Shown here: in pieces, positions 8,756 through 16,698 of the stretch
How the letters are laid out: every line of letters begins with the position of its first letter
How positions within the stretch are numbered: the first letter of the stretch is position 1
Assembly (NCBI GenBank): GCA_028285415.1
Contig: JANQPF010000003.1
Coordinates: 62,001 to 126,000, forward strand
Direction of reading: 5' to 3'
Source: Pseudomonadales bacterium
GTDB taxonomy: Bacteria > Pseudomonadota > Gammaproteobacteria > Pseudomonadales > Azotimanducaceae
DNA length: 64,000 nt
Made by a program: the position numbers and the translations under genes
The notes under the pieces: generated by a model
Database searches by the model: none
What the model saw: the letters and a program-made list of their open reading frames with translations, nothing else
What the model was told of the DNA's origin: nothing

Positions 8756-9733
8756 TTGAAAGCAGTATTGTGTAAGTCCTACGGCCCCCCGGAAAACCTG
8801 GTGCTGGAAGAGGTGCCAACGCCGGAGATCAGGCCCGACCAGGTACTGGTCGACGTGAAGAGCAGCGCGCTCAACTTTCCCGACGTCCTCATGGTGCAAG
8901 GCAAATACCAGTCTCAGCCCGAGTTTCCGTTCTCGCCCGGCGGGGAATTTGCCGGGGTAGTCAGCGCGGTAGGCGCTGAAGTCAGCGGCTGGCAAGCCGG
9001 TGACGAGGTCTTCGGCGGTATCGGCCATGGCGCTTTTGCTGAGCAGGTTGCCGTGCCTGCAGCCGCATTGCGCAGGAAACCGGCAAATCTCTCGTTCGCC
9101 CAGGCTGCGGGTATCGGCACCACCTACGGCACGTCGTACTATGCCCTGAAGCAGCGCGCCGCGCTGCAGCCGGGTGAGACCCTGCTCGTTCTCGGCGCGG
9201 CTGGCGGCGTTGGTCTCGCCGCCGTCGAGTTGGGCAAAGCCATGGGCGCGCGGGTCATTGCCGCTGCCAGCAGTGATGAAAAGCTGGAGGTTACCCGTCG
9301 TGCAGGTGCAGACGAACTCATCAACTACAGCGATGGCGAGCTCAAAGAAAAAGTCAAAGCGCTTACCGACGGGAAAGGTGCCGACGTCATATACGACCCC
9401 GTTGGCGGTGACTTTTTCGATCAGTGTATGCGTTGTATCAACTGGTACGGGCGCGTGCTCATCATCGGCTTTGTGGGCGGCGATATTCCACGCGTGCCAA
9501 CCAACCTCATCTTGCTGAAAAGCTGTCAGGTGATCGGAGTGTTCTACGGCGCCTTCAGCGCGCGCTACCCCGAAGAGCGCGAACAGAATTTTGCTGAGAT
9601 CATGGAGATGGTCGAGGCGGGCAAGGTCAGCCCGCTCATCGGCCGCGAGTTCGACTTCACGGACTACGTCGATGCGCTCAACTGTCTCGATCGCCGCCAG
9701 GCCATCGGCAAGGTGGTATTGAACGTCTCATGA
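8756..9733 (+). CDS. NADPH:quinone oxidoreductase family (medium-chain dehydrogenase/reductase)
   Basis: About 325 residues of the zinc-free MDR/quinone oxidoreductase family. The N-terminal GroES-like half has MKAVLCKSYGPPENL, ALNFPDVLMVQGKYQ and PGGEFAGVV. The Rossmann half has LGAAGGVGLAAVELGKA for NADP(H), then KVVLNVS at the end. Zinc-binding cysteines of alcohol dehydrogenases are missing. Start is uncertain: TTG 8756 gives the family's usual MKAV beginning, while GTG 8747 adds three residues; no clear ribosome site helps. The stop overlaps the dsbB start (ATGA). Reduces quinones or enones; the substrate is unknown. Confidence 0.85.
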   Translation: MKAVLCKSYGPPENLVLEEVPTPEIRPDQVLVDVKSSALNFPDVLMVQGKYQSQPEFPFSPGGEFAGVVSAVGAEVSGWQAGDEVFGGIGHGAFAEQVAVPAAALRRKPANLSFAQAAGIGTTYGTSYYALKQRAALQPGETLLVLGAAGGVGLAAVELGKAMGARVIAAASSDEKLEVTRRAGADELINYSDGELKEKVKALTDGKGADVIYDPVGGDFFDQCMRCINWYGRVLIIGFVGGDIPRVPTNLILLKSCQVIGVFYGAFSARYPEEREQNFAEIMEMVEAGKVSPLIGREFDFTDYVDALNCLDRRQAIGKVVLNVS

Positions 9734-10224
9734 ATCTGCATTTTCGACAGGGCCTGGCCCAACAATGGGGTGTCTTCACGGTGCTGCTGTGCGGCGGTTT
9801 CCTCAGCATTGCCCTCGTTCTCGAGCACGCGTTCGGTTACAACCCCTGTCCGTTGTGCATGATGCAGCGTGTGTGGGTAGCCGTTGTCGCTCTCATCGCG
9901 TACGCAAGCCTCCTGCACAATCCACGCTGGGGCATCTACCCGCTGCTCGGGATTCTCGCAGCCGGTGTCGGCAGCGGATTCTCTATCCGCCAGCTGTGGC
10001 TGCAGAGTCTGCCGGCCGACCAGGTACCCGCATGCGGCCCGGATCTGCAATACATGCTGGAAGCCTTTCCGCTGTCGGACATTCTGATTGCCATGACGTC
10101 AGGGACCGGTGACTGCGCCGAGGAACCCCCATTTCTGGGCTTCCCGATCCCAGGCTGGATGCTGATCGGATTTGCGATGTTGATTGTCAGCAATGTCATT
10201 CAGCTACGCCAGGGGACTCGCTGA
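9730..10224 (+). CDS. dsbB: disulfide bond formation protein B
   Basis: Inner-membrane quinone reductase that reoxidises DsbA. 164 residues with four membrane helices. The first periplasmic loop has the CPLC redox pair (NPCPLCMMQR) and the second loop has the other cysteine pair, VPACGPD and GDCAEE. Helix 4 ends in a short basic tail. It overlaps the upstream oxidoreductase gene by 4 bases, so they are translationally coupled. In Pseudomonas a dsbB homologue also sits next to algQ, as here. Confidence 0.95.
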   Translation: MNLHFRQGLAQQWGVFTVLLCGGFLSIALVLEHAFGYNPCPLCMMQRVWVAVVALIAYASLLHNPRWGIYPLLGILAAGVGSGFSIRQLWLQSLPADQVPACGPDLQYMLEAFPLSDILIAMTSGTGDCAEEPPFLGFPIPGWMLIGFAMLIVSNVIQLRQGTR

Positions 10225-10291
10225 ACCGTCGCTGCAATGGCGCTTTCCCGAATCACTGCTATCTTTCCCTTACAACATGGTGAGGGAAAAC

Positions 10292-10681
10292 ATGTCAACA
10301 CAAACAGAAGATACCGCTCAGGTCACCCGCGCAATCGGCCGCAACCGCGCGCAAGTCATCAGCTACCTGATGAAACTCAACAAGTGCGTTTCTGCCAATC
10401 ACGGCGACCTGGCGCAGGCGGTGGCCCAGCGCTTCAATGAGGTCCTGGTCGACTACGTCTCCTACGGACACTTCCGTTTTCTGACCTGCTGCCAGCCCGA
10501 GCCCCATCAGCTGGCGGCACTGGAGCGCATTACTCAGCAGGCAGTCTCCTTCAGCGAGAAATACAGCTGCAAAGCGGATCTTCCGCTCGAGACGCTCAAG
10601 CGCGATCTCGAAGCGCTGGCGTTTGCACTCGAGACCCGTTTTGAAATCGAGGACGAAATCGCCTGCGTCGAAGCGGCGTAA
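10292..10681 (+). CDS. rsd: Rsd/AlgQ family anti-sigma-70 regulator
   Basis: 129-residue all-helical protein of the Rsd/AlgQ family, which binds domain 4 of the housekeeping sigma factor and tunes its competition with alternative sigma factors in slow growth. Matching segments are VISYLMKLNKC and FNEVLVDYVSYGHFRF, then a C-terminal acidic helix. ATG 10292 is chosen because GAGGG ends 5 bases before it; ATG 10277 is possible. It is shorter than AlgQ (about 160). It lies 67 bases after dsbB, preserving the Pseudomonas dsbB-algQ pairing. Confidence 0.85.
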   Translation: MSTQTEDTAQVTRAIGRNRAQVISYLMKLNKCVSANHGDLAQAVAQRFNEVLVDYVSYGHFRFLTCCQPEPHQLAALERITQQAVSFSEKYSCKADLPLETLKRDLEALAFALETRFEIEDEIACVEAA

Positions 10682-10730
10682 GCAAACTCATCACAGCCAT
10701 CTACACTTAAGGACAGGTAAGGAGAGGTCC

Positions 10731-11684
10731 ATGCGACGTCTTTGTCTTGTCTTTTTACTTCTCAGCGGATGCAGCAGCGGCGAGCCACCCAGCGCAAGCT
10801 GGGAAATGGCCGCCCAGGGTTTCTACGCCGCCGCCATTTCCGATGACGGCGAAATGGCCGTTGTCGGCTCCATGAACCACGGTGCCAGCATGTGGCGGCT
10901 GGCTGACCACGAGCGCCTCTTCAACTGGGCCCACGAGAGCGGCGAGTTTGCCGAGCTCGTGGCGGCTGATTTCTCCCCGGACGGCACGACCGCCGTCACC
11001 ACCGACCCCCGCACCCTGGTCATGTGGAACACCGCAAGCGGCGCGGCCATGAATTTCTGGGCCACGCCCGGAGTGGTGCTGGACGTCGCGGTGATGAACG
11101 ACAATCGTCACGTGCTGATGGGCCTCGACAATCACAGCGCACTCCTGTTCGACGCGGTGAGCGGCGACTACAAGCGCACGCTGCTGCACGAAGGCGAAGT
11201 CGCCTCGGTGGCCGTGGACGAAGCGGGCGATACTGCGCTGACCGGCAGCGACGATTACACGGCCATGCTCTGGCAACTGTCAGACGGTACCGTGCTCAAC
11301 ACCTACCAGCATGACAATCCGGTGCGCTGCGTGGCGCTTTCGCCGAGCGGCCGCTATGCCTTCACCGCTGCCCAGGGGGACCTCGTTGCCATCTGGGACA
11401 ACGAGTCGGGAAGTCAGCTGCATGAGCTGCACCACGGCATCAATCACGGCGTCGTCTCCGCACGCTTTTCACCCGATGACCGGCTGCTGGCGGTGGGCTA
11501 TGCGAATCGCAGAATTGCGCTCTACGACGTTGTCAGCGGACGCCCGATGCAAACCTGGGATCCCGGTACCCGCCACGCGATGCGGGCCAGTGGCGCGGCC
11601 ATTATCGAGCTTGCCTTCACCGATGGCGCAGCGCTCTGGGCGCTCGCCGGAGATGGCCGTCTATTGCGGTTGCGACGCTCATAA
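10731..11684 (+). CDS. WD40-repeat lipoprotein
   Basis: 317 residues with a lipoprotein signal: basic MRRL, hydrophobic LVFLLL, then lipobox LSGC (Cys15). The mature part is a run of about six or seven WD40-like blades, seen as repeated aliphatic-SPDG/SPSG turns and W-x-L/W-N endings (MWRLAD, MWNTAS, LWQLSD, IWDNES, LYDVVS, LLRLRRS), predicting a beta-propeller anchored in a membrane facing the periplasm. GGAGAGG precedes the ATG. It follows rsd by 49 bases. Propeller lipoproteins are usually scaffolds; no partner is obvious here. Confidence 0.8.
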   Translation: MRRLCLVFLLLSGCSSGEPPSASWEMAAQGFYAAAISDDGEMAVVGSMNHGASMWRLADHERLFNWAHESGEFAELVAADFSPDGTTAVTTDPRTLVMWNTASGAAMNFWATPGVVLDVAVMNDNRHVLMGLDNHSALLFDAVSGDYKRTLLHEGEVASVAVDEAGDTALTGSDDYTAMLWQLSDGTVLNTYQHDNPVRCVALSPSGRYAFTAAQGDLVAIWDNESGSQLHELHHGINHGVVSARFSPDDRLLAVGYANRRIALYDVVSGRPMQTWDPGTRHAMRASGAAIIELAFTDGAALWALAGDGRLLRLRRS

Positions 11685-11870
11685 AAAGTTTATGAAGGCT
11701 TCGTAAGTAGATAGTGCAATTGAAAAATTGCCTGGTATAGTTATCCACAGCTAGGTCACAGACCCAGTAACTCGGCACGCTCCGAGGCGCCACAGACGGC
11801 AGCCACGAGCGCTCAAAACAACATCGCCGAGGCCGGACTGGACCATGGGGGAAGCAAGTTCGCGGTTCAT
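11685..11870. other. first part of a 494-base gene-poor gap
   Basis: Between the WD40 lipoprotein and the ParA gene (11685-12178) no standard gene is evident. This part holds a perfect dyad GCAATT-gaaa-AATTGC at 11716-11731 and one consensus DnaA-box nonamer TTATCCACA at 11741-11749. All forward frames near it are short or start-less. Confidence 0.5.
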
Positions 11871-12023
11871 GTGAACTCACTTCTTACGCCGCACAGGCAC
11901 ACCGCGCAAGCGGTACACGGCCGTTGGCATCGGCCGGATAAAAAAGCCGCGATTGCGGCCCGACAAAAAGCCGCTCGAGCGGCCGGAACAAAAAAAGCCG
12001 CAAAGCGGCTGCACAAACAGTGA
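11871..12023 (+). CDS. possible small Lys/Ala-rich peptide (doubtful)
   Basis: A 50-codon frame from GTG 11871 ends in a strongly basic tail with repeated KKAAIAAR, QKAARAAG and TKKAAKRL blocks, like histone-H1-like tails such as AlgP. The three repeat units begin at 11946, 11970 and 11997, spaced 24 and 27 bases, both multiples of three. AlgP is encoded between algQ and the same ABC-F gene in Pseudomonas, so the position fits. Against it: no ribosome site, a rare start, and a featureless N-terminus. The same bases form three GC hairpins, an alternative explanation. Confidence 0.3.
   Translation: MNSLLTPHRHTAQAVHGRWHRPDKKAAIAARQKAARAAGTKKAAKRLHKQ
11940..12013 (-). terminator. three tandem GC hairpins, terminator-like on the minus strand
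   Basis: Stems GCCGC..GCGGC occur at 11946-11959, 11970-11983 and 11997-12009, each with a run of 5-7 A just upstream on the plus strand, which is a U-run after the stem in a leftward transcript. That is the form of three successive intrinsic terminators. No leftward gene lies to the right before 14861, so they would act on antisense transcription, unless the repeats are coding. Confidence 0.4.
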
Positions 12024-12034
12024 TTGAGAATCAC
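12020..12034. promoter_or_regulatory. inverted repeat GTGATT-gag-AATCAC
   Basis: A perfect 6-bp dyad with a 3-base spacer, 145 bases before the ParA start. It has the size of a homodimer operator, but no regulator can be named. Confidence 0.3.
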
Positions 12035-12178
12035 CGTTAGGGGCCAAGCTCTACAGCAATGGTCAGAGGGTAGGATGCCCACAGCGCGCCGGCGTTGCCG
12101 CTGTACCGTACGGATGCTCTATGGCTTGGTTGGACACTTTCAGGCAGACACTGGGGTCTGCCCAACGAGTGGAATGCT

Positions 12179-12940
12179 ATGGATTCACCAGCACGCCGCG
12201 TTCTCGTCATCAACGGAAAAGGTGGTTGCGGCAAAACCACCATCGCCACCAATCTGGCCGTTGCCTACGCCTGCCGCGGCACCCACGTTGCGCTCCTCGA
12301 CAACGATCCGCAAGCCAGCAGCACCTACTGGGCCAGCCTGCGCGACCCGGAGCTGCCGCCAATCAGCATCGTCGCCAAGCACGAGCGCCCGAACATGTAT
12401 GAGACGCAGTCTTATCACCACCGGCTGCCCGCAGAGACGGAGATGGTTGTCATCGACGGCCACAGCAACGCGCGCGGACGCGATCTCGAATCGCTGCTGC
12501 GCCAGACCGACGTCATCCTGGTACCGATGCTGCCGTCCTCGATCGACATCCGCGCCGGTGGCCGCTTCATCGCAGATCTGTTGACGCACCGGATTTATCG
12601 TGCGGCACCCCGTCCGGTTGGGGTCATCGCCAACCGCATACAGCCGAACACGCAGACTCACGACAAGCTCATGCATTTCCTCGGTTGCCTGGACGTGCCG
12701 GTTGTCGCGCAATTCCGCGACTCTCCGGTATATACCGACGCCGCAGAAATTGGCCAGGGGGTTGTCGATATGCGTGAGGTGCGCGCCGCCCGCAAAGAGA
12801 CCATGCAGTGGAAGCAGCTGGTCACCTGGATTGACGCACAGGCGGTCGATCAGCCCGCAACGGTGGCCACAATCCGCGAAAAACTCAAGCCAAGGGCCGC
12901 GGACCGGAAGCCCGCAAAGGAATCCATCCGCGAGGCCTGA
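12179..12940 (+). CDS. ParA/MinD-family P-loop ATPase, orphan
   Basis: 253 residues. A deviant Walker A, NGKGGCGKTT, opens the protein, followed by LLDNDPQASSTYW (switch I, ParA type) and MVVIDGHS (Walker B, with Gly-His in place of the usual TPP/P). These are features of ParA partition and positioning ATPases, which dimerise with ATP and bind DNA or membranes non-specifically. No parB or parS site is adjacent, so this is an orphan, like those that position chemoreceptor arrays or other cargo. ATG 12179 is used; an upstream frame to 12095 lacks family similarity. The C-terminal 30 residues are basic. It precedes the ABC-F gene. Confidence 0.85.
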   Translation: MDSPARRVLVINGKGGCGKTTIATNLAVAYACRGTHVALLDNDPQASSTYWASLRDPELPPISIVAKHERPNMYETQSYHHRLPAETEMVVIDGHSNARGRDLESLLRQTDVILVPMLPSSIDIRAGGRFIADLLTHRIYRAAPRPVGVIANRIQPNTQTHDKLMHFLGCLDVPVVAQFRDSPVYTDAAEIGQGVVDMREVRAARKETMQWKQLVTWIDAQAVDQPATVATIREKLKPRAADRKPAKESIREA

Positions 12941-12954
12941 AGGCTATACTTGAC

Positions 12955-12976
12955 CGCGCGCCACCAATGGCGCGCG
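12955..12976 (+). other. 9-bp GC-rich hairpin before the ABC-F gene
   Basis: CGCGCGCCA and TGGCGCGCG pair perfectly around a CCAA loop, 24 bases before the ABC-F ATG. No T-run follows, so it is not a typical intrinsic terminator. It may be an mRNA structure in the ABC-F leader or a barrier after parA. Confidence 0.5.
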
Positions 12977-12999
12977 TCTCCTTCATTGTGCTCTGAATC

Positions 13000-14871
13000 A
13001 TGCTGCGAGCTGAAAACCTACAATTTCGCCGCGGTGAAGCCGTGCTTTTCAGTCACCTCGACTTCACCGTGCACCCCGGCCAGCGCGTGGCCGTTGCGGG
13101 ACGCAACGGCGCGGGCAAGTCGACCCTCTTTCACCTGCTGCTCGGCCGCCTGCAGGCGGACCGCGGCGATCTCAGCATTCCCGAAGGCTGGCGCATCGGC
13201 TATATGGAGCAGGAAGCGGAGGCCACCGACCGCGAAGCGCTCGCGTACGTCATCGACGGCCATGCGGAGCTGCGGCGGATAGAAGACGCCATTGCTGCGA
13301 CTGACAGCGATGAGACGCTCGCGCGGCTGCACTCCGATCTCGAGGACGCGGGCGGCTACGAAGCGTCAGCGCGGGCTGCCAGCATACTGTCCGGTCTGGG
13401 GTTCAAACCCGACGATTTCACGCGGCCTTATGCCGCGTTCTCCGGCGGCTGGCGCATTCGCCTCAACCTCGCCCGTGCCCTCATGACGCCCTGTGACCTG
13501 CTGTTGCTGGACGAACCCACCAACCACCTGGACCTCGAGACCATCATGTGGCTGGAACGCTGGCTCGCCCGTTTTCCGGGGACGGTCATGATGATTGCCC
13601 ATGATCGCGCTTTTCTGGACGCCTGCGCGACCCATACGCTCTACCTGTCCACCGGTTCCGGCAAACTTTACAACGGCAACTTCAGCGCTTGTGAACGCCA
13701 GCGCGCCGAGCACGTGCTGCAGCAGCAGGCCATCCAGGTCAAGCGTGAGGCACAGGCGCAGCACATTCAGAAGTTTGTCGACCGATTCCGCGCGAAGGCC
13801 AGCAAAGCCAAGCAGGTGCAGAGCCGTATCAAGGCGTTGGAGCGCCTGCAGACGAGTGCGACGCTCGCCTTCGAGTCACCCTATCGCATCGCCTTTCAGA
13901 ATCCGGAAAAGGTCTCCAATCCGCTTTTCTCGATGCGCGATCTGCAGTTGGGGTACGGCGACCAGGTGGTCCTCGAGCACGTGGGACAAACTGTGCTGCC
14001 GGGCGCACGCGTGGGCGTTCTGGGTGCGAACGGCGCCGGCAAGTCGACGCTCTTGAAAGCGCTCGTCGGCGAGATTGAGCCCCAGGCCGGTGAGCTTGCG
14101 CGCGGCCAGCACAGTGACGTGGGCTACTTTGCACAACACCAGATGGAAACGCTCAATCCCGAGGAGCTGGCGTTGAATCTCCTGCAGCACGCCCGCGAAT
14201 CCTGGCGCGAGCAGCAGTGCCGCGACTACCTCGGGCGCTGGGGTTTCGACGACGGCATGATCACCCGCCCGATTGCCACGCTATCCGGCGGCGAGAAAGC
14301 GCGCCTGGTGCTCGCCATGATCGCGCTGGATAAGCCTGCGCTTCTGGTCCTGGATGAACCCACGAACCACCTCGACCTCGATATGCGCGAAGCCCTGGCG
14401 CTGGCGCTGCAGGACTACACCGGCGCGGTGATCATCGTCTCCCACGATCGAGCTCTGCTGGAGCGATCCATCGACGACTTCTGGGTGATTGCGCGCGGTG
14501 CGCTCGACGTCTACAGCGGCGATCTCAACGATTACACCGCGGCGCGAGCCGCAGAGATTTCCGACGGTCCTGCGCAGCCCGCAGGCAGCTCGCGTAAAGT
14601 GCAGCGCCAGGAACGGGCCAGGCAGCGGGCGTCGCTGAAGCACCTGAAAGACGAAGTCCGACGTCTGGAACGACAGCTGGACACGGAGAGCGCTGCGCTA
14701 CGGGATCTGGAGGTGCGCCTGGCGGACACCGACACCTATCAGTCGATGCCCGCGAGCGAGCTGGATGAGTTGCTGGCAGAAGCCGGAAAACGGCGTGCCC
14801 GCCTCGAGACGATCGAGGAGGCGTGGCTCGAGGCCAGCGCCAATCTCGAGCAGGCTGCCGCTAGTCCTTGA
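13000..14871 (+). CDS. yheS: ABC-F family ATPase, YheS type
   Basis: 623 residues with two fused ABC domains and no membrane part. The first ABC has Walker A GRNGAGKST, signature FSGGWRIRLNLARAL and Walker B LLLLDEPTNHLDLE. The linker (about 230-310) is rich in charged helices. The second ABC has GANGAGKST, LSGGEKARLVLA and LLVLDEPTNHLD. The C-terminus is a coiled coil. ABC-F proteins bind the ribosomal E site and rescue or modulate stalled translation; the SGGW signature and long tail point to the YheS branch. Its 3' end overlaps the opposing PDZ gene by 11 bases. A homologue lies near algQ in Pseudomonas. Confidence 0.93.
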   Translation: MLRAENLQFRRGEAVLFSHLDFTVHPGQRVAVAGRNGAGKSTLFHLLLGRLQADRGDLSIPEGWRIGYMEQEAEATDREALAYVIDGHAELRRIEDAIAATDSDETLARLHSDLEDAGGYEASARAASILSGLGFKPDDFTRPYAAFSGGWRIRLNLARALMTPCDLLLLDEPTNHLDLETIMWLERWLARFPGTVMMIAHDRAFLDACATHTLYLSTGSGKLYNGNFSACERQRAEHVLQQQAIQVKREAQAQHIQKFVDRFRAKASKAKQVQSRIKALERLQTSATLAFESPYRIAFQNPEKVSNPLFSMRDLQLGYGDQVVLEHVGQTVLPGARVGVLGANGAGKSTLLKALVGEIEPQAGELARGQHSDVGYFAQHQMETLNPEELALNLLQHARESWREQQCRDYLGRWGFDDGMITRPIATLSGGEKARLVLAMIALDKPALLVLDEPTNHLDLDMREALALALQDYTGAVIIVSHDRALLERSIDDFWVIARGALDVYSGDLNDYTAARAAEISDGPAQPAGSSRKVQRQERARQRASLKHLKDEVRRLERQLDTESAALRDLEVRLADTDTYQSMPASELDELLAEAGKRRARLETIEEAWLEASANLEQAAASP

Positions 14872-16036
14872 TCTCGACGACCGTTTCTACCTCCGGCGCG
14901 TCAGGCGCCTGGATCTGGATCGTTTTGATTTTGCTCAGCGCCGCAAACTCACCCGCATCGACGGCAATCTCACGCTTACTGCCGCGGCGTTTGACCTGCA
15001 CGGTAGTTTCCTCCTCGAGTGCGCTCAGGCGCTCCATGGCGTCATCGAGACCATCGACCTCCACATCGTCGATGCTTAAGAGGACATCACCGGCTTTGAT
15101 CGCCGAATTCTCAGGCGGCTCGACGACCACTACCCCTTCATCGACGTCGAAATACCGTGCGAGATCTCCGTCCACTGCAAGGAGCTGATGGGAGCGCATG
15201 ACCTGCTTCACCTGCACGTGAGGCGCTACGTGGCCAAAGTCAAAGTCAAAGTCGAAATCGAAGTCCTGCCCGAAGAACTCTTTGACATGTGCGCCCTCCG
15301 CCTGGGTGACCACCACAACGGAGAGCCCATCGTCACCGCGCTCGAGATCCAGGGGCACGGCATCACCCGGACTCACCTTGCGCATGTATGCCGACAGGGC
15401 CCGGCCGGGACGTCGCTCATCACCGAGATCAACGTCGCCGATGACGACAATCTTGTCGCCCGCCTTGAGGCCAGCCTCCGCCGCGCCGCTGCCCGGGGTT
15501 ACCCCGGCAACGGCCACGCCGCCTTTCGTTTCCGGACCCACCAGAATGCCGAGCATGGCACGTCTAACCTGCTTGAGCTCGAGCTCGGCTTTGGTCACCA
15601 CGGTAACGTCAAAGCGTTCACCGTCGCGTTCCACCGTCATCGGCACGGACTCTCCGGCGGCGACGTCTTTCATGTATTTCGACAACGCGTGGTTGGGGTT
15701 ACTGGTATCCGCAAGATCAACGTCGCCAATGACGACAATCTTGTCGCCGCCGCGCAGACCCGCGAGCGCGGCGCCGCTCTGCGACGTTACGCCGTCGAGG
15801 ACCACACCGTCATCTGCCCGGTTGGCACCCAGCAGGATGCCGAGCATGGCGCGTTTTCCGCCACCGCCCAGCGCGTATTTCTGGATCGAAAGCTCTTTCA
15901 GAACTCTGGCAGCTTCATCGATCTGGCGGCGCGCCTCTTCGATTTGACGCTCGATCTCCGCTTCGTCCAGAGTTTCTGCGGCCATCGCCTGCGGCACGGA
16001 GAGCACCACGGCGAGCAATATCATTATGATTTTCAC
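14861..16036 (-). CDS. exported triple-PDZ protein
   Basis: 391 residues with a cleavable signal (ends PQAMAAE), a short N-terminal coiled coil and three PDZ domains. PDZ1 and PDZ2 are near copies: both start RAMLGIL and contain GDKIVVIGDVDL. PDZ3 follows a linker containing FDFDFDFDFG, encoded by an imperfect hexamer repeat at 15236-15265. There is no protease domain, so it is a binding or sensing protein in the periplasm. GTG 16036 overlaps the stop of the upstream anti-sigma-like gene by one base (TAGTG), so the two are coupled. It probably senses envelope proteins for the adjacent sigma system. Confidence 0.85.
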   Translation of the reverse strand: MKIIMILLAVVLSVPQAMAAETLDEAEIERQIEEARRQIDEAARVLKELSIQKYALGGGGKRAMLGILLGANRADDGVVLDGVTSQSGAALAGLRGGDKIVVIGDVDLADTSNPNHALSKYMKDVAAGESVPMTVERDGERFDVTVVTKAELELKQVRRAMLGILVGPETKGGVAVAGVTPGSGAAEAGLKAGDKIVVIGDVDLGDERRPGRALSAYMRKVSPGDAVPLDLERGDDGLSVVVVTQAEGAHVKEFFGQDFDFDFDFDFGHVAPHVQVKQVMRSHQLLAVDGDLARYFDVDEGVVVVEPPENSAIKAGDVLLSIDDVEVDGLDDAMERLSALEEETTVQVKRRGSKREIAVDAGEFAALSKIKTIQIQAPDAPEVETVVEIKD

Positions 16037-16698
16037 TACATACTCCTGATTTCTTGTGCGGCCTGCGGACGCTCACCTGCGCGCGCGGCAACAATGCTCT
16101 CCAGCAGGTTCACCCGCTGGCGCCACAGCTCAACGCGTGCGTTGAGGTCTACGGCGTCGGCCTCGTAGAGGCGCGCAATCTGCGCATCTACATCCGCCAG
16201 TCGATACAGCAACCGGCGTTCAGTGGCGGTCACCGCCGCCGGCCGGGTTGCGGCGTCAGTCTCTGCGGCATAGCGCATGCCCTGGCTGGCGGCCGGGGCG
16301 GTCAGGCGCGTTTCGAGATCGCGCGACTGATTCATGAGGGAGGCAAGCCGCACGCCACCGGGTTCCACGTGACCGGCACCGGCAAAGCTGGGCCCGGTAT
16401 CCGACGGCGTGAGGCCGCCGGCCATCATGAAAATACCCAATGCCGAGGCGAGGAAAACCGTCGCCGCCGTTGCCAGCGGATAACGCAGCCAGGCGGAACG
16501 TCTGGCCGGCGGCATCCGCGACAACCAAAGCTCTTCGTCTACCGGCACATCCGGCAGCTCGCGCAACTGCGCGCGAAGCGCCTCGATCTCGCCAAGCGCT
16601 GCCTGCGCTTCGGGGCTCTCCACCTGAGCCTGCGCGTCCCGCAGTTCACCGTCAGCCACGGCAAGGAGATCCGATATTTCCCAAGGTCTTTTCTGCAT
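16036..16698 (-). CDS. single-pass membrane protein, probable anti-sigma factor
   Basis: 220 residues from ATG 16698. The N-terminal 70 residues are acidic and helical (EISDLLAVADGEL, the form of an anti-sigma N-domain). One membrane helix follows (about 72-92, YPLATAATVFLASALGIFMM), then a periplasmic helical domain of about 125 residues ending in a coiled coil. The zinc-binding HxxxCxxC of ZAS anti-sigma factors is absent. The start lies within the 3' end of the ECF sigma gene (47-base overlap) and the stop overlaps the PDZ gene, an arrangement typical of sigma/anti-sigma pairs. The role is inferred from this context. Confidence 0.75.
   Translation of the reverse strand: MQKRPWEISDLLAVADGELRDAQAQVESPEAQAALGEIEALRAQLRELPDVPVDEELWLSRMPPARRSAWLRYPLATAATVFLASALGIFMMAGGLTPSDTGPSFAGAGHVEPGGVRLASLMNQSRDLETRLTAPAASQGMRYAAETDAATRPAAVTATERRLLYRLADVDAQIARLYEADAVDLNARVELWRQRVNLLESIVAARAGERPQAAQEIRSM

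Noticed and set aside
11741-11749. Replication origin
   Set aside because: Only one DnaA box and no dnaA, gyrB, gidA or parB gene in the window; AT-rich unwinding region absent.
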